A stretch of DNA of 64,000 bases from Xanthomonas melonis. Lineage in GTDB: Bacteria; Pseudomonadota; Gammaproteobacteria; Xanthomonadales; Xanthomonadaceae. The notes beneath the pieces are model-generated. The model was not told the DNA's origin and did not search any database. It was given only the letters and a program-made list of their open reading frames with translations. The stretch is from contig NZ_JAJGQH010000005.1 of assembly GCF_020783655.1 (NCBI RefSeq), positions 62,001-126,000 on the forward strand. Direction: 5' to 3'. Made by a program: the position numbers and the translations under genes. This document shows positions 47,788 to 61,003 of the stretch, in pieces. How positions within the stretch are numbered: the first letter of the stretch is position 1; every line of letters starts with the position of its first letter.

Positions 47788-47804
47788 TTGGCACTTCAGT
47801 TGCA
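47788..47804 (+). promoter_or_regulatory. Sigma-54 promoter upstream of cheR
   Basis: TTGGCAC-TTCAG-TTGCA: the -24 GG and -12 GC are ten bases apart as required, and the match to TGGCAC-N5-TTGC is complete. Transcription would start near 47815. A weaker sigma-28-like pair (TCAG 47796, GCCGATAT 47815-47822) overlaps it. Confidence 0.6.
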
Positions 47805-47844
47805 TGGCCACATGGCCGATATCCAGTGATAGCTAACGACGCGT

Positions 47845-48711
47845 ATGGATATGACGACTACCACTCCCGCTTCAGACACACGCGAATTCGAGTTCGGCGA
47901 CCGCGATTTCAAGCGCGTTTGCGATCTCATCTACCAGCGCGTCGGTATCGCCCTGGCGCCGGCCAAGCGCGACATGGTGTATGGCCGCTTGTCGCGCCGC
48001 CTGCGCGTCCTCGGCCTGCGCTCGTTCCGCGATTACCTGGACCAGTTGGAAGCCGGTAACGATGCCGAGGAATGGCAGGCGTTCACCAACGCACTGACCA
48101 CCAACCTGACCTCGTTCTTCCGCGAACCGCACCACTTCGACAAGCTGCGCGAAGAACTGCAAAAGCGCGCGGCGCAGGCGCCATTGAAGATCTGGTCATG
48201 CGCCGCCTCCACCGGCGAGGAGCCCTACTCCATCGCCATCACCGCCTGCGAGGCCTTCGGCACGCTGACCCCGCCGGTGAGCATCGTCGCCACCGATGTC
48301 GATACCCAGGTGCTGGAAACCGCCTCGCGCGGGGTCTACGCCATCGACCGCGTCGCCTCGCTGGATGCGGCGATCAAGCGCAAGTATTTCCAGCGCGGCT
48401 CCGGCCCCAACGAAGGCAAATGCCGGGTGATCCCGGCACTGCGCCAGCTCATCGAATACCGCCCGCTGAACCTGCTGGCGCCGCGCTACGATGTCGGCGG
48501 GCCCTATGCGGCGCTGTTCTGCCGCAATGTGATGATCTATTTCGACAAGCCCACCCAACGCGGCATCCTGTCGCGCCTGGTCACCCACATGGGCGACGAC
48601 GGCCTGCTCTACACCGGGCACTCGGAGAACTACCTGCACGCGGCCGATCTGATCCAGCCGTGCGGCCGCACGCTGTATCGGCGCGCCCCGCGCGCAGGAG
48701 CGGCCGCATGA
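47845..48711 (+). CDS. cheR: Chemotaxis protein methyltransferase CheR
   Basis: 288 residues. The N-terminal helical domain ([31 protein letters not shown]) is followed by the SAM-binding methyltransferase domain with [28 protein letters not shown] and [12 protein letters not shown]. It methylates receptor glutamates with S-adenosylmethionine and likely docks on the WxEF tails of MCP 1, 3, 4, 6 and 8. ATG 47845 gives MDMTTTT; ATG 47851 is an alternative. It leads an operon with cheD, cheB and a c-di-GMP gene, joined by ATGA overlaps. Confidence 0.95.
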   Translation: MDMTTTTPASDTREFEFGDRDFKRVCDLIYQRVGIALAPAKRDMVYGRLSRRLRVLGLRSFRDYLDQLEAGNDAEEWQAFTNALTTNLTSFFREPHHFDKLREELQKRAAQAPLKIWSCAASTGEEPYSIAITACEAFGTLTPPVSIVATDVDTQVLETASRGVYAIDRVASLDAAIKRKYFQRGSGPNEGKCRVIPALRQLIEYRPLNLLAPRYDVGGPYAALFCRNVMIYFDKPTQRGILSRLVTHMGDDGLLYTGHSENYLHAADLIQPCGRTLYRRAPRAGAAA

Positions 48712-49304
48712 GTACCGCTGTGCAAGTCGACGACGTGATGCGCTACCGCGATTCGCGCTTCCAGACCATCACCGCCAAGCTGTTGCCCACCCAGTATCTG
48801 GTGGTGGACGACGACACCGCGTTGACGACCACCTTGGGATCGTGCGTTGCAGCCTGCTTGCGCGATCCGGTGCTCAAGATCGGCGGCATGAATCATTTCC
48901 TGTTGCCAGAAGGCCAGGTCGGCGATGGTGCGCCCGCGCGCTACGGCAGCTATGCGATGGAGGTGCTGATCAACGACATGCTCAAGCGCGGCGCGCATCG
49001 CAAGCGCATCGAAGCCAAGGTGTTCGGCGGCGCCAACGTCCTCAAGGGCTTTACCAGCAATCCGGTGGGCACCCGCAACGCCGAGTTCGTGCGGCAGTAC
49101 CTGCAGGCCGAGCACATTCCCATCATTGCCGAAGATCTGTGCGGCATCCATCCGCGCAAGGTGTGGTTCTTCCCGACGACCGGCCGCGTGGTCGTGCAGC
49201 GTTTGCCGCACGCACACGAAGCCGAAGTCGCCGCTGCCGAATCGGCCGTGCGCGCCCGTCTATCCAAAGCACCGGTCACCGGTGGAGTGGAGTTGTTCGA
49301 ATGA
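48708..49304 (+). CDS. cheD: Chemoreceptor glutamine deamidase CheD
   Basis: 198 residues. Catalytic Cys46 in [10 protein letters not shown] and His63 in GGMNHFLLP match the Cys-His pair of CheD. Other conserved parts: [38 protein letters not shown]. It deamidates receptor Gln to Glu, which in this window would matter because the adaptation helices contain many Gln. It overlaps cheR and cheB by ATGA. Confidence 0.95.
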   Translation: MSTAVQVDDVMRYRDSRFQTITAKLLPTQYLVVDDDTALTTTLGSCVAACLRDPVLKIGGMNHFLLPEGQVGDGAPARYGSYAMEVLINDMLKRGAHRKRIEAKVFGGANVLKGFTSNPVGTRNAEFVRQYLQAEHIPIIAEDLCGIHPRKVWFFPTTGRVVVQRLPHAHEAEVAAAESAVRARLSKAPVTGGVELFE

Positions 49305-50377
49305 CGCTGGAAACTCCCGTACGTGTGTTGATCGTCGACGATTCGGCGGTCGTGCGTCAGATGCTCACCGAGATCCTCTCGCGCGATGCCGGCATCGAAG
49401 TGGTCGGCTCTGCCGCCGACCCGCTGCTGGCGCGCGAGAAGATCAAGCGCCTCAATCCAGACGTGATCACGCTGGATGTGGAAATGCCGCGCATGGATGG
49501 CCTGGTGTTCCTGGAAAACCTGATGCGCCTGCGCCCCACCCCCGTGGTGATGATCTCCTCGCTCACCGAGCGCGGCGCCGATACCACCTTGCAGGCCCTG
49601 TCGCTGGGCGCGGTGGACTTCGTCTCCAAGCCCAAGATCGACGTCGCACGCGGCCTGGAAGGCTATGCCGAAGAGATCGTGAGCAAGGTCAAGATGGCCG
49701 CCAAGGCCAAGGTCAGCGCGCTCAATCGACCCGCCGCGCCCAAGGTCACCCTGGACGCGCACTCGGCACCGGTACCCGGCAGCGCGCTGCGCTTTCGCAC
49801 CACCGACCGCCTGATCGCCATCGGCGCCTCCGCCGGCGGCACCGAGGCGCTGCGCGTGGTGCTCGAACACATGCCTGCCGATGCGCCGGCGGTGGTGATG
49901 ACCCAACATCTTCCCGCCAGCTTCAGCACCGCATTCGCCGAGCGCCTCAACCGGCATTCGGCGATGTCCGTGCGCGAAGCCAGCGATGGCGAAGCCATCC
50001 TGCCCGGCCATGCCTACCTGCCACCGGGCGGCCAGCACCTGCGCATCATCCGCGATGGCGCACGCTGGCGCTGCCGCATCGACGACGGTCCGCCGGTCAA
50101 CCGTCACAAGCCGGCGGTGGACGTGCTGTTCCGCTCGGTGGCCGCGAACGCGGGGCCGAACGCAGTGGGCGCCATCCTCACCGGCATGGGCGACGACGGC
50201 GCCCGCGGCCTGCTGGAAATGCTGCAGGCCGGCGCTCCCACGCTGGTGCAGGACGAGGCCAGCAGCGTGGTCTGGGGCATGCCAGGCGCAGCCTACAAAC
50301 TCGGCGCCGCACAGGAAGTGGTGCCGCTGGATCGCGTGGCCGAGCGTCTGATCGCGTTGTCGGCACAGGCGCGCTGA
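49301..50377 (+). CDS. cheB: Protein-glutamate methylesterase/deamidase CheB
   Basis: 358 residues: receiver domain with D59 in [11 protein letters not shown] and K111 region (VSKPK), linker, and methylesterase domain with the Ser-His-Asp triad S177 ([12 protein letters not shown]), H203 (TQHLP) and D299 (TGMGDDGA). It removes receptor methyl groups when phosphorylated by CheA. This is the only cheB in the window although there are two cheA genes. It starts inside the cheD stop. Confidence 0.95.
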   Translation: MTLETPVRVLIVDDSAVVRQMLTEILSRDAGIEVVGSAADPLLAREKIKRLNPDVITLDVEMPRMDGLVFLENLMRLRPTPVVMISSLTERGADTTLQALSLGAVDFVSKPKIDVARGLEGYAEEIVSKVKMAAKAKVSALNRPAAPKVTLDAHSAPVPGSALRFRTTDRLIAIGASAGGTEALRVVLEHMPADAPAVVMTQHLPASFSTAFAERLNRHSAMSVREASDGEAILPGHAYLPPGGQHLRIIRDGARWRCRIDDGPPVNRHKPAVDVLFRSVAANAGPNAVGAILTGMGDDGARGLLEMLQAGAPTLVQDEASSVVWGMPGAAYKLGAAQEVVPLDRVAERLIALSAQAR

Positions 50378-50383
50378 TCGTCC

Positions 50384-52708
50384 ATGCCCGCACTCCCCCC
50401 GCATCCGGACGACATGGCGGAGGCGTCCGGCGCTGCCGATGCCGCGTCGGGCGGCGTCGTGGCGGGCGTGCACGCCCGCGCTGTCGACGCTGCCCCCACC
50501 CCCGGCCCGGTCACCGCCGGCATGATCATGCGTGGCGAGAGCCCGCAGGACAGGCGCGCGCGCCTGTTGGCCGAAGCGCTGGATGGCAGCAGCAGCGCCA
50601 TCCTGATCTGCGACCTGCAGTCGCGCCTGCTGTATGCCAACGACGGCTTCCAGCGCATGTTCGGCTACACCGAGGCCGAACTGGTGGGCCAGCGGCCCTC
50701 GGACGTGCTGACCCGCGCGCACAGCGACCAGAACGAGGTCGCGCGGATCCGCGATCGCGCCGACGCCTTGCAACAGACCCGTGCCGATCTGCTGGTCTAT
50801 CGCAAGGACGGCTCGCCGCTGTGGATCTCGCTCAACTTCAATCCGATCTACGACGCCAGGCACAACCCCTCGCATTACGTGGCGGTGCTGACCGACATCA
50901 CCGACACCAAGATGCATGAGGTGCTGCAGCACCGGGTGCTCGAGGCGCTGGTGCAGGAGCGCCCGCTGATCGAGGTGATGACCCTGATCTGCACCGAGGT
51001 CGAACGCATCGCCCCGGACGTGATGGCCACGGTGATGAGCGCGGACAACCAGGGCTGCCTGCATTCGCTGGCCGCTCCCAGCCTGCCGCCCGAGTATGCC
51101 GACGCGGTCAACGGCCTGAAGATCGCGCCCGGCGCAGGTGCCTGCGGCACTGCCGCCTGGCGCGGACGTGCGGTGATGGTGGAAGACATCGCCACCGACC
51201 CACTGTTCGCACAGTACCGCGAGCGCGTGCTGCCGATGGGCCTGCGCGCCTGCTGGAGCGTACCGATCCGATCCAACAGCGCGCGCGTGCTGGGCACCTT
51301 CGCGCTGTACTACCGCAAGCCACAGCGCGCCGACGCCTGGCACGTCCGGCTGACCGAACTATGCCAGCAGCTGTGCACGCTGGCGCTGGAACGCGAACAG
51401 ATCCGCCAGCGCGTGCATCAACTGGCGTTCTACGATGCGCTCACCGGCCTGCCCAACCGCATCATGTTCAGCGCCCGCGCCGAGCAGGCGCTGGCCCAGG
51501 CCGACTATGCCGGCGAACCGGCCGCGTTGATGTTCATCAACATCGACCGTTTCAAGCTGATCAACGATAGCCAGGGGCATGCCGCCGGCGACGGCCTGTT
51601 GCGCGACGTCGCGCTGCGGATCGCCGAACAGCTTGCCGCCACCGCCATGCTCGCGCGCGTTGCCGGCGACGAATTCGCATTGGCGCTGCCCCAATGCAGC
51701 GCCGAACAGGCCAGCGCGGCGGCCGAGCGCGTCCTGGGCACCATTGCAGGGCCGCTGACGGTGGGCCATATGACGGTGCATCCGTCGGCCAGCATCGGCG
51801 TAGCCATGTTTCCCGAAGACGGGCGCGACATCACCATTCTGTTGCGCCACGCGGATCTGGCGATGAACCGCGCCAAGAAGGAGGGTGGCGGACGCTTCCG
51901 TTTCTTCAGCTCGGACATGAATCGCATGGCGCAGGAACGCGTGGCGCTGGAGGCGGAACTGCGCCAGGCGATCGACCGCGATCAACTGCAACTGCACTAC
52001 CAACCGCAGGTGCACAGCGCCGCGCCGCAGACGCTGTACGGCGTGGAAGCGCTGCTACGCTGGAATCACCCGCAGCTGGGCGCGGTGTCGCCAGCGCGTT
52101 TTCTGCCGGTGGCCGAAGAGCAAGGCATGATGCCGCAGCTCAACGCATGGGTGCTGCGTCGCGCCTGCGAACAGGTCGCCGACTGGCGCCGGCGCGGCGT
52201 GCCGGTGGCGCGCGTGTCGGTGAACCTGTCGGCCAGCGGCTTCGAAAGCCCGCGCATGCTGCCCGACCTGCTCCAGCTGATCGCCGAGCTGGGCGTGCAG
52301 CCGGCCGACCTGACCCTGGAGTTGACTGAAAGCGTGATGCTCTCCGGTCAGCCGGGCGTCCTGGAAAACCTGCACGCCATCCGCGAGGCCGGCATTTCGT
52401 TGTCGCTGGACGACTTCGGCACCGGCTATTCCAGCCTCAGCCATCTGCATCGCCTGCCGATCGACGAGCTCAAACTGGACATGAGCTTCGTGCGCGACAT
52501 CGAACACAGCGAGGATGCGCGCGCGCTCACCACTTCGGTGCTGCGCATCGGCGAGCACCTGCGCAAGCATGTGATCGCCGAAGGCGTGGAAAACGAAGCC
52601 CAACGCCTGTTTCTGGCCGACCTGGGCTGCGAAGTGCTGCAGGGCTATCTGTTCTCGCGTCCGTTGCCGGCCCCGGCACTGGAAGCCTGGCTGGGCGCGC
52701 AGCGGTAA
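50384..52708 (+). CDS. PAS-GAF-GGDEF-EAL c-di-GMP signalling protein with AGDEF active-site motif
   Basis: 774 residues. PAS domain about 60-180 (ILICDLQSRLLYANDGFQRMFG), GAF about 190-330 (MVEDIATDPLFAQYRERVLPMGLRACW written here as its ends MVEDIATDPLF and GLRACWSVPI), GGDEF about 340-500 (DALTGLPNR, AGDEF at 427-431), EAL about 515-765. The EAL part keeps EAL (555-557), VNLSASGF, ELTESVML, DDFGTGYSSL, KLDMSFV and EGVENEAQ, so phosphodiesterase activity is likely. AGDEF in place of GGDEF may reduce or remove cyclase activity, though some AGDEF proteins are active. It starts 6 bases after cheB, linking adaptation to c-di-GMP. Confidence 0.9.
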   Translation: MPALPPHPDDMAEASGAADAASGGVVAGVHARAVDAAPTPGPVTAGMIMRGESPQDRRARLLAEALDGSSSAILICDLQSRLLYANDGFQRMFGYTEAELVGQRPSDVLTRAHSDQNEVARIRDRADALQQTRADLLVYRKDGSPLWISLNFNPIYDARHNPSHYVAVLTDITDTKMHEVLQHRVLEALVQERPLIEVMTLICTEVERIAPDVMATVMSADNQGCLHSLAAPSLPPEYADAVNGLKIAPGAGACGTAAWRGRAVMVEDIATDPLFAQYRERVLPMGLRACWSVPIRSNSARVLGTFALYYRKPQRADAWHVRLTELCQQLCTLALEREQIRQRVHQLAFYDALTGLPNRIMFSARAEQALAQADYAGEPAALMFINIDRFKLINDSQGHAAGDGLLRDVALRIAEQLAATAMLARVAGDEFALALPQCSAEQASAAAERVLGTIAGPLTVGHMTVHPSASIGVAMFPEDGRDITILLRHADLAMNRAKKEGGGRFRFFSSDMNRMAQERVALEAELRQAIDRDQLQLHYQPQVHSAAPQTLYGVEALLRWNHPQLGAVSPARFLPVAEEQGMMPQLNAWVLRRACEQVADWRRRGVPVARVSVNLSASGFESPRMLPDLLQLIAELGVQPADLTLELTESVMLSGQPGVLENLHAIREAGISLSLDDFGTGYSSLSHLHRLPIDELKLDMSFVRDIEHSEDARALTTSVLRIGEHLRKHVIAEGVENEAQRLFLADLGCEVLQGYLFSRPLPAPALEAWLGAQR

Positions 52709-52739
52709 CGACGTAGAACGTCCGCATCGCGCCGGTGCC

Positions 52740-52945
52740 GTGCCCTCATCCGCCCTGCGGGCACCTTCTCCCCACGGGAGAAGGAAGCGAGGGCACCGTC
52801 TCCCACGGGAGAAGGAAGCGGGGAGCACCTTATCCCGACGGGAGAAGAATGCCGGGGCAACTGCGCTCGACGGAAGCAGGAAGCATCGTCCTCAACTGCA
52901 GCGCTTCGAGCCCCTCTCCCTGCGGGAGAGGGGTTGGGGTGAGGT
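52740..52945. repeat. Cluster of REP-like hairpin repeats
   Basis: Between the c-di-GMP gene and the hydrolase, the motif (t)cccacgggagaagg(aagc) recurs three or four times (for example cttctccccacgggagaag near 52768-52787), ending with the hairpin cccctctccc/gggagagggg at 52911-52933 plus ttggggtgaggt. The last part is the inverse of the element at 16137-16172. No gene is present. Confidence 0.7.
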
Positions 52946-52980
52946 ACGGCCAAGCATGCATTGTGCATACCCACCTACCC

Positions 52981-53826
52981 TCAGCCCGCACGCATCAACT
53001 TGACCGCGCTTTCGCCCAGCGTCCGCTTCAACCAGCCCAGCAGTTGCGCGTTGACGAACGCCGGGTTCTCCAGCGACGCGCTATGTCCGGCGTTGGGAAT
53101 CAGCTCGTAATCGCAACAGATCGCTTCGGCCATCATCCACAGCTCCTCCGGCGGGCGCTGAACGTCTTCGGCGCCACCGAGCAGGAAGGTGTGGGCAGGA
53201 TCCAATGCGGACAGAGCGTCCAGCCGATCGGCCCGCCCGAACATCATCCGGCCCAGCGGCACGATGGACGCGCGCAACTGCTCGGCCGACATCGCCGCCA
53301 GACGCTGCGCGAACGCCCTCGGCAGTGCCGAGGCCGGATCGGTGCCTGGACGGAAGAAGATCGGCACGATCGCCTCGATCAATGCGGGCGTCACCTGCCC
53401 CGCCGCCTCGATCGCATCGAGCAGGCCGAAATAGCGCGTCCGCGTCGCCTCCGGCTCGGCGCCCAGGAAGGTGTCCATCAAGACCAGGCTGCGCACGCGT
53501 TCCGGCGCCAGCAGCGCCAGCTCCGCACCCCACATGCCACCGACCGACAGGCCGATCACCGCGCACTGCGGCAACACCAGCGCGTCCAGCAGCGCCAGCA
53601 TCTGCCTGGCGAGATCGCCGATCTGCTGCGTACCCTGCGGCAACGGACCCGACTGCCCATGCCCCCACAGTTCGGGAACGATGACCTGGTAATGCGGTGC
53701 CAGCGCCTGGATCTGCGGTTCCCACATGGCCGCGTCCCAGAGATAACTGTGGCCAAGCAACACCGGAAAACCTTGACCGTATTGTGCGTAATGCAGCGTT
53801 TGACCAGCGATCGTGCAAGTAGGCAT
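52981..53826 (-). CDS. Alpha/beta-fold hydrolase
   Basis: 281-residue alpha/beta hydrolase. Oxyanion region LLGHSYLWDAAMW, nucleophile elbow GLSVGG (Ser near 94), an Asp in LLGGAEDVQRPP and the catalytic His in IPNAGHSASLENP. The pattern is that of small esterases or lactonases (3-oxoadipate enol-lactonase or RsbQ-like), but the substrate cannot be told. It is transcribed towards the motility region and shares no operon with acnB, from which it is separated by a bidirectional terminator. Confidence 0.85.
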   Translation of the reverse strand: MPTCTIAGQTLHYAQYGQGFPVLLGHSYLWDAAMWEPQIQALAPHYQVIVPELWGHGQSGPLPQGTQQIGDLARQMLALLDALVLPQCAVIGLSVGGMWGAELALLAPERVRSLVLMDTFLGAEPEATRTRYFGLLDAIEAAGQVTPALIEAIVPIFFRPGTDPASALPRAFAQRLAAMSAEQLRASIVPLGRMMFGRADRLDALSALDPAHTFLLGGAEDVQRPPEELWMMAEAICCDYELIPNAGHSASLENPAFVNAQLLGWLKRTLGESAVKLMRAG

Positions 53827-53967
53827 TGGAGATCATGAGAGCGATGGGAGCGGCGCCACTCTAGAGCTGTCGACTTCAGATTTTTGTTGCAATGCGACAG
53901 ACGAGTTAACTGCGATTGCCCTAATGTCCGGCATTGCGCGGCTAAAACGAAGTCATCGCCCGAATAA

Positions 53968-53998
53968 CGAAAACGCCCGGCATCGCCGGGCGTTTTCG
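53968..53998 (-). terminator. Terminator downstream of acnB
   Basis: 14-bp perfect stem cgaaaacgcccggc / gccgggcgttttcg with a 3-base loop. On the minus strand, four T lie within the distal arm after the GC core, as for an intrinsic terminator; it lies 23 bases beyond the acnB stop. Confidence 0.8.
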
Positions 53999-54020
53999 AA
54001 CAGGTGAGCAACCAGCTGGA

Positions 54021-56612
54021 TCAGGCAGCGACGGTCTCTGCCACGTCCTGGTACTCCTGGATCTGATCGAAGTTCATGTAGCGATAGATCTGCTCGCCGC
54101 TGGTCTTGATCACGCCCACGTCGGCCATGTACTCCTCCTTGGTCGGGATGCGGCCCAGACGCGAGCAGATCGCCGCCAGTTCGGCCGATCCCAGGTAAAC
54201 GTTGGTGTTGCGGCCCAGGCGGTTGGGGAAGTTACGCGTGGAGGTGGAGAACACCGTGGCGCCCTCGCGTGCCTGCGCCTGATTGCCCATGCACAGCGAG
54301 CAGCCCGGCATTTCCATGCGTGCGCCGGCCGCGCCGAAGGTGCCGTAATGGCCTTCCTTGGTCAGCTCGGAGGCGTCCATCTTGGTCGGCGGTGCCACCC
54401 ACAGGCGGGTCGGAATGTCGCGCTTGCCTTCCAGCAGCTTGGCCGCGGCACGGAAGTGACCGATGTTGGTCATGCACGAACCGATGAACACTTCGTCGAT
54501 CGCCGCGCCGGCCACATCGGACAGCGTCTTGACGTCGTCCGGGTCGTTCGGGCACGCCACGATCGGCTCGTGGATGTCGGCCAGGTCGATCTCGATGACT
54601 GCCGCGTATTCGGCATCGGCATCGGGCTCCAGCAACTGCGGGTCGGCCAGCCACTCTTCCATCTTCTTGATGCGGCGGCCCAGGGTGCGCGCGTCGGCAT
54701 AGCCTTCGGCGATCATCCAGCGCAGCAGGGTGATGTTGCTGGTCAGGTATTCGATGATCGGCGCCTTGTCCAGGCGCACCGTGCAGCCGGCCGCCGACCG
54801 CTCGGCCGAGGCATCGGACAGTTCGAACGCCTGCTCCACCTTCAGATGCGGCAGGCCCTCGATTTCCAGGATGCGGCCGGAGAAGATGTTCTTCTTGCCC
54901 TGCTTGGCCACGGTCAGCAGACCGTCCTTGATCGCGTACAGCGGGATTGCATTGACCAGGTCGCGCAGGGTCACGCCCGGCTGCATCTCACCCTTGAAGC
55001 GCACCAGCACGCTCTCGGGCATGTCCAGCGGCATCACCCCGGTGGCGGCCGCGAAAGCCACCAGGCCGGAACCGGCCGGGAACGAAATGCCGATCGGGAA
55101 ACGGGTGTGTGAGTCGCCGCCGGTGCCCACGGTGTCGGGCAGCAGCATGCGGTTGAGCCAGCTGTGGATCACGCCGTCGCCCGGACGCAGCGAGACGCCT
55201 CCGCGGGTGGAGATGAACTCCGGCAAGGTGTGGTGGGTCTTGACGTCGACCGGCTTCGGATAAGCAGCCGTATGGCAGAACGACTGCATCACCAGGTCGG
55301 ACGAGAAGCCCAGGCAGGCCAGGTCCTTCAGCTCGTCGCGGGTCATCGGGCCGGTGGTGTCCTGCGAGCCCACCGAGGTCATCTTCGGTTCGCAGTAGGT
55401 GCCCGGGCGCATGCCCTGGCCTTCCGGCAGACCGCAGGCGCGGCCGACCATCTTCTGCGCCAGCGAGAACCCCTTGCCGGTGTCCGGCGGATCCATCGGC
55501 AGACGGAACAGGTCCGAGGCCGGCAGACCGAGGAATTCGCGTGCCTTGGCGGTCAGGCCACGGCCGACGATCAACGGAATGCGGCCACCGGCGCGCACTT
55601 CGTCGAACAGTACATCCGACTTCATCGCGAACTCGGCGATCACCTGCCCGTTCTTCAGCGCCTTGCCGTCATACGGACGCAGCTCGACCACATCGCCGTG
55701 CTCCATCTGCGACACGTCCAGCTCGATCGGCAACGCGCCGGCGTCTTCCATCGTGTTGTAGAAGATCGGGGCGATCTTCGAACCCAGGCACACGCCGCCG
55801 AAGCGCTTGTTGGGAATGTACGGGATGTCTTCGCCGGTCCACCACAGCACCGAGTTGGTGGCCGACTTGCGCGAGGAACCGGTGCCGACCACGTCGCCGA
55901 CATAGGCCACCAGTTGGCCCTTGTCCTTGAGGTCGGCAATGGCCTGGATCGGGCCGCGCTTGCCGTCTTCTTCCGGCTCGAACGCCGCGCCGTCGCGCTT
56001 GTTCTTCAGCATCGCCAGCGCGTGCAGCGGGATGTCCGGGCGGGTGGTCGCATCCGGCGCCGGCGACAGGTCGTCGGTATTGGTCTCGCCCGGCACCTTG
56101 AACACGGTGACGGTCAGGCTCTGCGGCACTTCCGGCTTGCTGGTGAACCACTCGGCATCGGCCCAGCTCTGCAGCACGGCCTTGGCGTGCGCGTTGCCGG
56201 CCTCGGCCTTTTCCTGCACGTCATGGAATGCATCGAACACCAGCAAGGTGTGCTTGAGCGCATCGGCGGCCGTGGCGCCCAGCTCGGCATTGTCCAGCAG
56301 GTCGATCAGCGGCTGGATGTTGTAGCCGCCCAGCATGGTGCCCAGCAGCTCGGTGGCGCGCGTGGGGCTGATCAGCGCGGTGGTCTCGGTGCCGAACGCC
56401 ACCGCGGCCAGGTACGAGGCCTTGACCTTGGCGGCATCGTCCACGCCGGCCGGCACGCGCTGGCTCAGCAGTTCGACCAGGAACTCCTCTTCGCCGGCCG
56501 GCGGAGCCTTCAACAGCTCGATGACCTCGGCGGTCTGCTGCGCGGTCAGCGGCAGCGGCGGGATACCGAGCGCGGCGCGCTCTGCAACGTGGTGGCGGTA
56601 GGCTTCCAACAT
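54021..56612 (-). CDS. acnB: Aconitate hydratase B
   Basis: 863-residue AcnB-type aconitase of the TCA cycle, interconverting citrate and isocitrate with a [4Fe-4S] cluster. It begins [21 protein letters not shown], the AcnB N-terminal HEAT-like domain; then the swivel domain ([14 protein letters not shown]), and the cluster-binding parts with [11 protein letters not shown] and [11 protein letters not shown] supplying the three Cys. Length is that of AcnB, not AcnA. TGGAGA precedes ATG 56612. The divergent second aconitase gene acnA lies across the vapBC-like pair. It could be partly co-transcribed with that pair, 65 bases upstream. Confidence 0.97.
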   Translation of the reverse strand: MLEAYRHHVAERAALGIPPLPLTAQQTAEVIELLKAPPAGEEEFLVELLSQRVPAGVDDAAKVKASYLAAVAFGTETTALISPTRATELLGTMLGGYNIQPLIDLLDNAELGATAADALKHTLLVFDAFHDVQEKAEAGNAHAKAVLQSWADAEWFTSKPEVPQSLTVTVFKVPGETNTDDLSPAPDATTRPDIPLHALAMLKNKRDGAAFEPEEDGKRGPIQAIADLKDKGQLVAYVGDVVGTGSSRKSATNSVLWWTGEDIPYIPNKRFGGVCLGSKIAPIFYNTMEDAGALPIELDVSQMEHGDVVELRPYDGKALKNGQVIAEFAMKSDVLFDEVRAGGRIPLIVGRGLTAKAREFLGLPASDLFRLPMDPPDTGKGFSLAQKMVGRACGLPEGQGMRPGTYCEPKMTSVGSQDTTGPMTRDELKDLACLGFSSDLVMQSFCHTAAYPKPVDVKTHHTLPEFISTRGGVSLRPGDGVIHSWLNRMLLPDTVGTGGDSHTRFPIGISFPAGSGLVAFAAATGVMPLDMPESVLVRFKGEMQPGVTLRDLVNAIPLYAIKDGLLTVAKQGKKNIFSGRILEIEGLPHLKVEQAFELSDASAERSAAGCTVRLDKAPIIEYLTSNITLLRWMIAEGYADARTLGRRIKKMEEWLADPQLLEPDADAEYAAVIEIDLADIHEPIVACPNDPDDVKTLSDVAGAAIDEVFIGSCMTNIGHFRAAAKLLEGKRDIPTRLWVAPPTKMDASELTKEGHYGTFGAAGARMEMPGCSLCMGNQAQAREGATVFSTSTRNFPNRLGRNTNVYLGSAELAAICSRLGRIPTKEEYMADVGVIKTSGEQIYRYMNFDQIQEYQDVAETVAA

Positions 56613-56677
56613 GCGGGTTCTCCAAAAAGACAGCGGTGAATGTGTAAGAACGTCAGACGTGATGCAGAAGACGTGGA

Positions 56678-57088
56678 TCAGGCAACGGGCTTGGGCACGG
56701 TGATCTTCAAGCCCTTGAAGTAGTCGCGGAAAAAGCCCTCGTCGCGGGTGATCAGGCCATCGCACTGGAGCATCGCGTGGGCACCGATCAGGAAATCGGC
56801 GACCACCCGCTCGCGCTTGCCGCCGCGCGCGCGGAAGCGCTTGTTCATATGGCCGGCGCGCACCGCAGCCGCTTCCTCGGTGGCTTCGTAACGCACGCCG
56901 ATCGAGGCCAGCGTTTCCATCAGGTCGACCTGGGTATCCAGCATGGCCAGGACTTCGGCCACCACCGCATCGCAGACCACCACCTCGTCGCGTGCCAGCG
57001 CATCGCCGATGCAGATCTCCGACACCTCGCCGTAGACCGGGTCGCCGATGAGGATGTCGAGCAATACCGAAGAGTCCAGGGCGATCAT
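56678..57088 (-). CDS. PIN-domain toxin, VapC-like
   Basis: 136-residue PIN domain: [11 protein letters not shown] with the first conserved Asp, AVVAEVL with the conserved Glu, and [26 protein letters not shown] with the C-terminal Asp pair. VapC toxins are Mg-dependent RNases acting on tRNA or rRNA. The start overlaps the antitoxin stop by ATGA, the standard arrangement. All acidic residues appear present, so it is probably intact. Confidence 0.88.
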   Translation of the reverse strand: MIALDSSVLLDILIGDPVYGEVSEICIGDALARDEVVVCDAVVAEVLAMLDTQVDLMETLASIGVRYEATEEAAAVRAGHMNKRFRARGGKRERVVADFLIGAHAMLQCDGLITRDEGFFRDYFKGLKITVPKPVA

Positions 57089-57333
57089 GGGTCGAACGGA
57101 TCCCCGGGCGCGCGACCACGGATGACACGCATGGCCTGGTCGGTGCTGGTCAGGCCATCGACCAGCTTGAACTTGCCGCGCACCTTGCGCAGCGCCTCGC
57201 TGACATCCTTGCGCAGGATGATGCGGCCACCATCGAGTTCGATCTTGAGGGTGGTGCCCTTGGTCAGGCCCAGGGCATCGCGCACGGCCTTGGGCAGGGT
57301 GATCTGTCCGCGTTCGGCAACGGTGGCTTCCAT
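57085..57333 (-). CDS. AbrB-type antitoxin, VapB-like
   Basis: 82-residue SpoVT/AbrB-fold antitoxin: [21 protein letters not shown], then [14 protein letters not shown], with a C-terminal tail for toxin binding. ATG 57333 is preferred because GGAG stands 7 bases upstream; ATG 57339 is too close to it. Such antitoxins bind and repress their own promoter, which would lie in the acnA-vapB divergent region, where CGTACTCA occurs twice (about 57366-57387). Confidence 0.85.
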   Translation of the reverse strand: MEATVAERGQITLPKAVRDALGLTKGTTLKIELDGGRIILRKDVSEALRKVRGKFKLVDGLTSTDQAMRVIRGRAPGDPFDP

Positions 57334-57480
57334 GAGCATGCTCCAGAAAGTATGCACACATGATACGTACTCACGTCGCCGTACTCAAGCTGACTGAGCG
57401 CTGCCGACACACCCTATGTACACACTGAATCGCTCAGACTGGGCGCCTACCTAAAGCCTACGACGCCATAGGAGTGACGC

Positions 57481-60249
<2,769 letters not shown>

Positions 60250-60271
60250 CCGCAGCAGCGGGTGTTGCTGC

Positions 60272-60301
60272 CGACATTCCCGCCAACTGGCGGGAATGTC
60301 G
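60272..60301 (+). terminator. Terminator after acnA
   Basis: 13-bp stem cgacattcccgcc / ggcgggaatgtcg, loop aact, followed by tttcc; 22 bases after the stop. Confidence 0.65.
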
Positions 60302-60459
60302 TTTCCGGAACAGGCAAGCTCAGCGGCTCCCCGGCCGGCAGGCAGTGCCGCGCGCGGCACCGACGTGCCAGCGCCATCCCCGGTGCGGCACTCGCGTCAT
60401 GCGCAATCCGACGCTACGCAAGCGCCCCCTGCTCGCCGCCATGTTTCGGCCGGCTCTCC

Positions 60460-60906
60460 TCACTGGCCCATGGGCGCCCATTGCGCGTGATACAGCTGCC
60501 AGTCGCCGTCGTGCAGCCGCCATGCGGTGATCAGTTGGTAGGTCTGTGCCTGTTCCGGCAGCCAGCGACCGTCGCCGCCGGTGGCCAGCGCGGTGAACCT
60601 GGCCGTGGCGGTCGCGCCGTGCAGTTGCACCTCCATCGGCCCCAGGGTGATCCCAAGCCGGCGATTGCCCAATCGCTGCAACTGCAGCAAACGGCGCAGG
60701 CCGTCGGCATCCAGGCCTTGTTCGCCCACGAAATCGACGGCCACCGGCTGCATCGCCGCGCCCACATCGCGCGCCTCGATCGCCGCCTGCATCTGCGCAA
60801 CCGTCTGCCGCAGGCGCTGCTCCGGCGCCGGACGCCCGCAGGCGACAAGCAGCGCCATCCACAGCCACACGAATCCCTGCCACCGCCAACGAATATTGCG
60901 CTGCAT
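60460..60906 (-). CDS. Small putative lipoprotein of unknown function
   Basis: 148 residues. Signal [12 protein letters not shown] with lipobox LVAC; Cys follows at about residue 23. The mature part looks like an NTF2/SnoaL-type cone fold ([64 protein letters not shown] has the closing strand [15 protein letters not shown]). ATG 60906 is preferred to the adjacent GTG 60909. It lies between acnA and rpfB on the other strand. No specific role is evident. Confidence 0.75.
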   Translation of the reverse strand: MQRNIRWRWQGFVWLWMALLVACGRPAPEQRLRQTVAQMQAAIEARDVGAAMQPVAVDFVGEQGLDADGLRRLLQLQRLGNRRLGITLGPMEVQLHGATATARFTALATGGDGRWLPEQAQTYQLITAWRLHDGDWQLYHAQWAPMGQ

Positions 60907-61003
60907 CACGCTTCGCCTTTTCCATTCAGGACGGTATGCTGCCAGCTGTTTGAGTGCCGTGGAACACTCCGCGTCACGTACCGATTACCCTGGAGGGGGG
61001 CAG

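Noticed and set aside
57385..57410. Sigma-28-like match (TCAA, 14 bases, GCCGACAC) upstream of acnA
   Set aside because: Wrong spacing, weak -10 and no reason for FliA control of aconitase.
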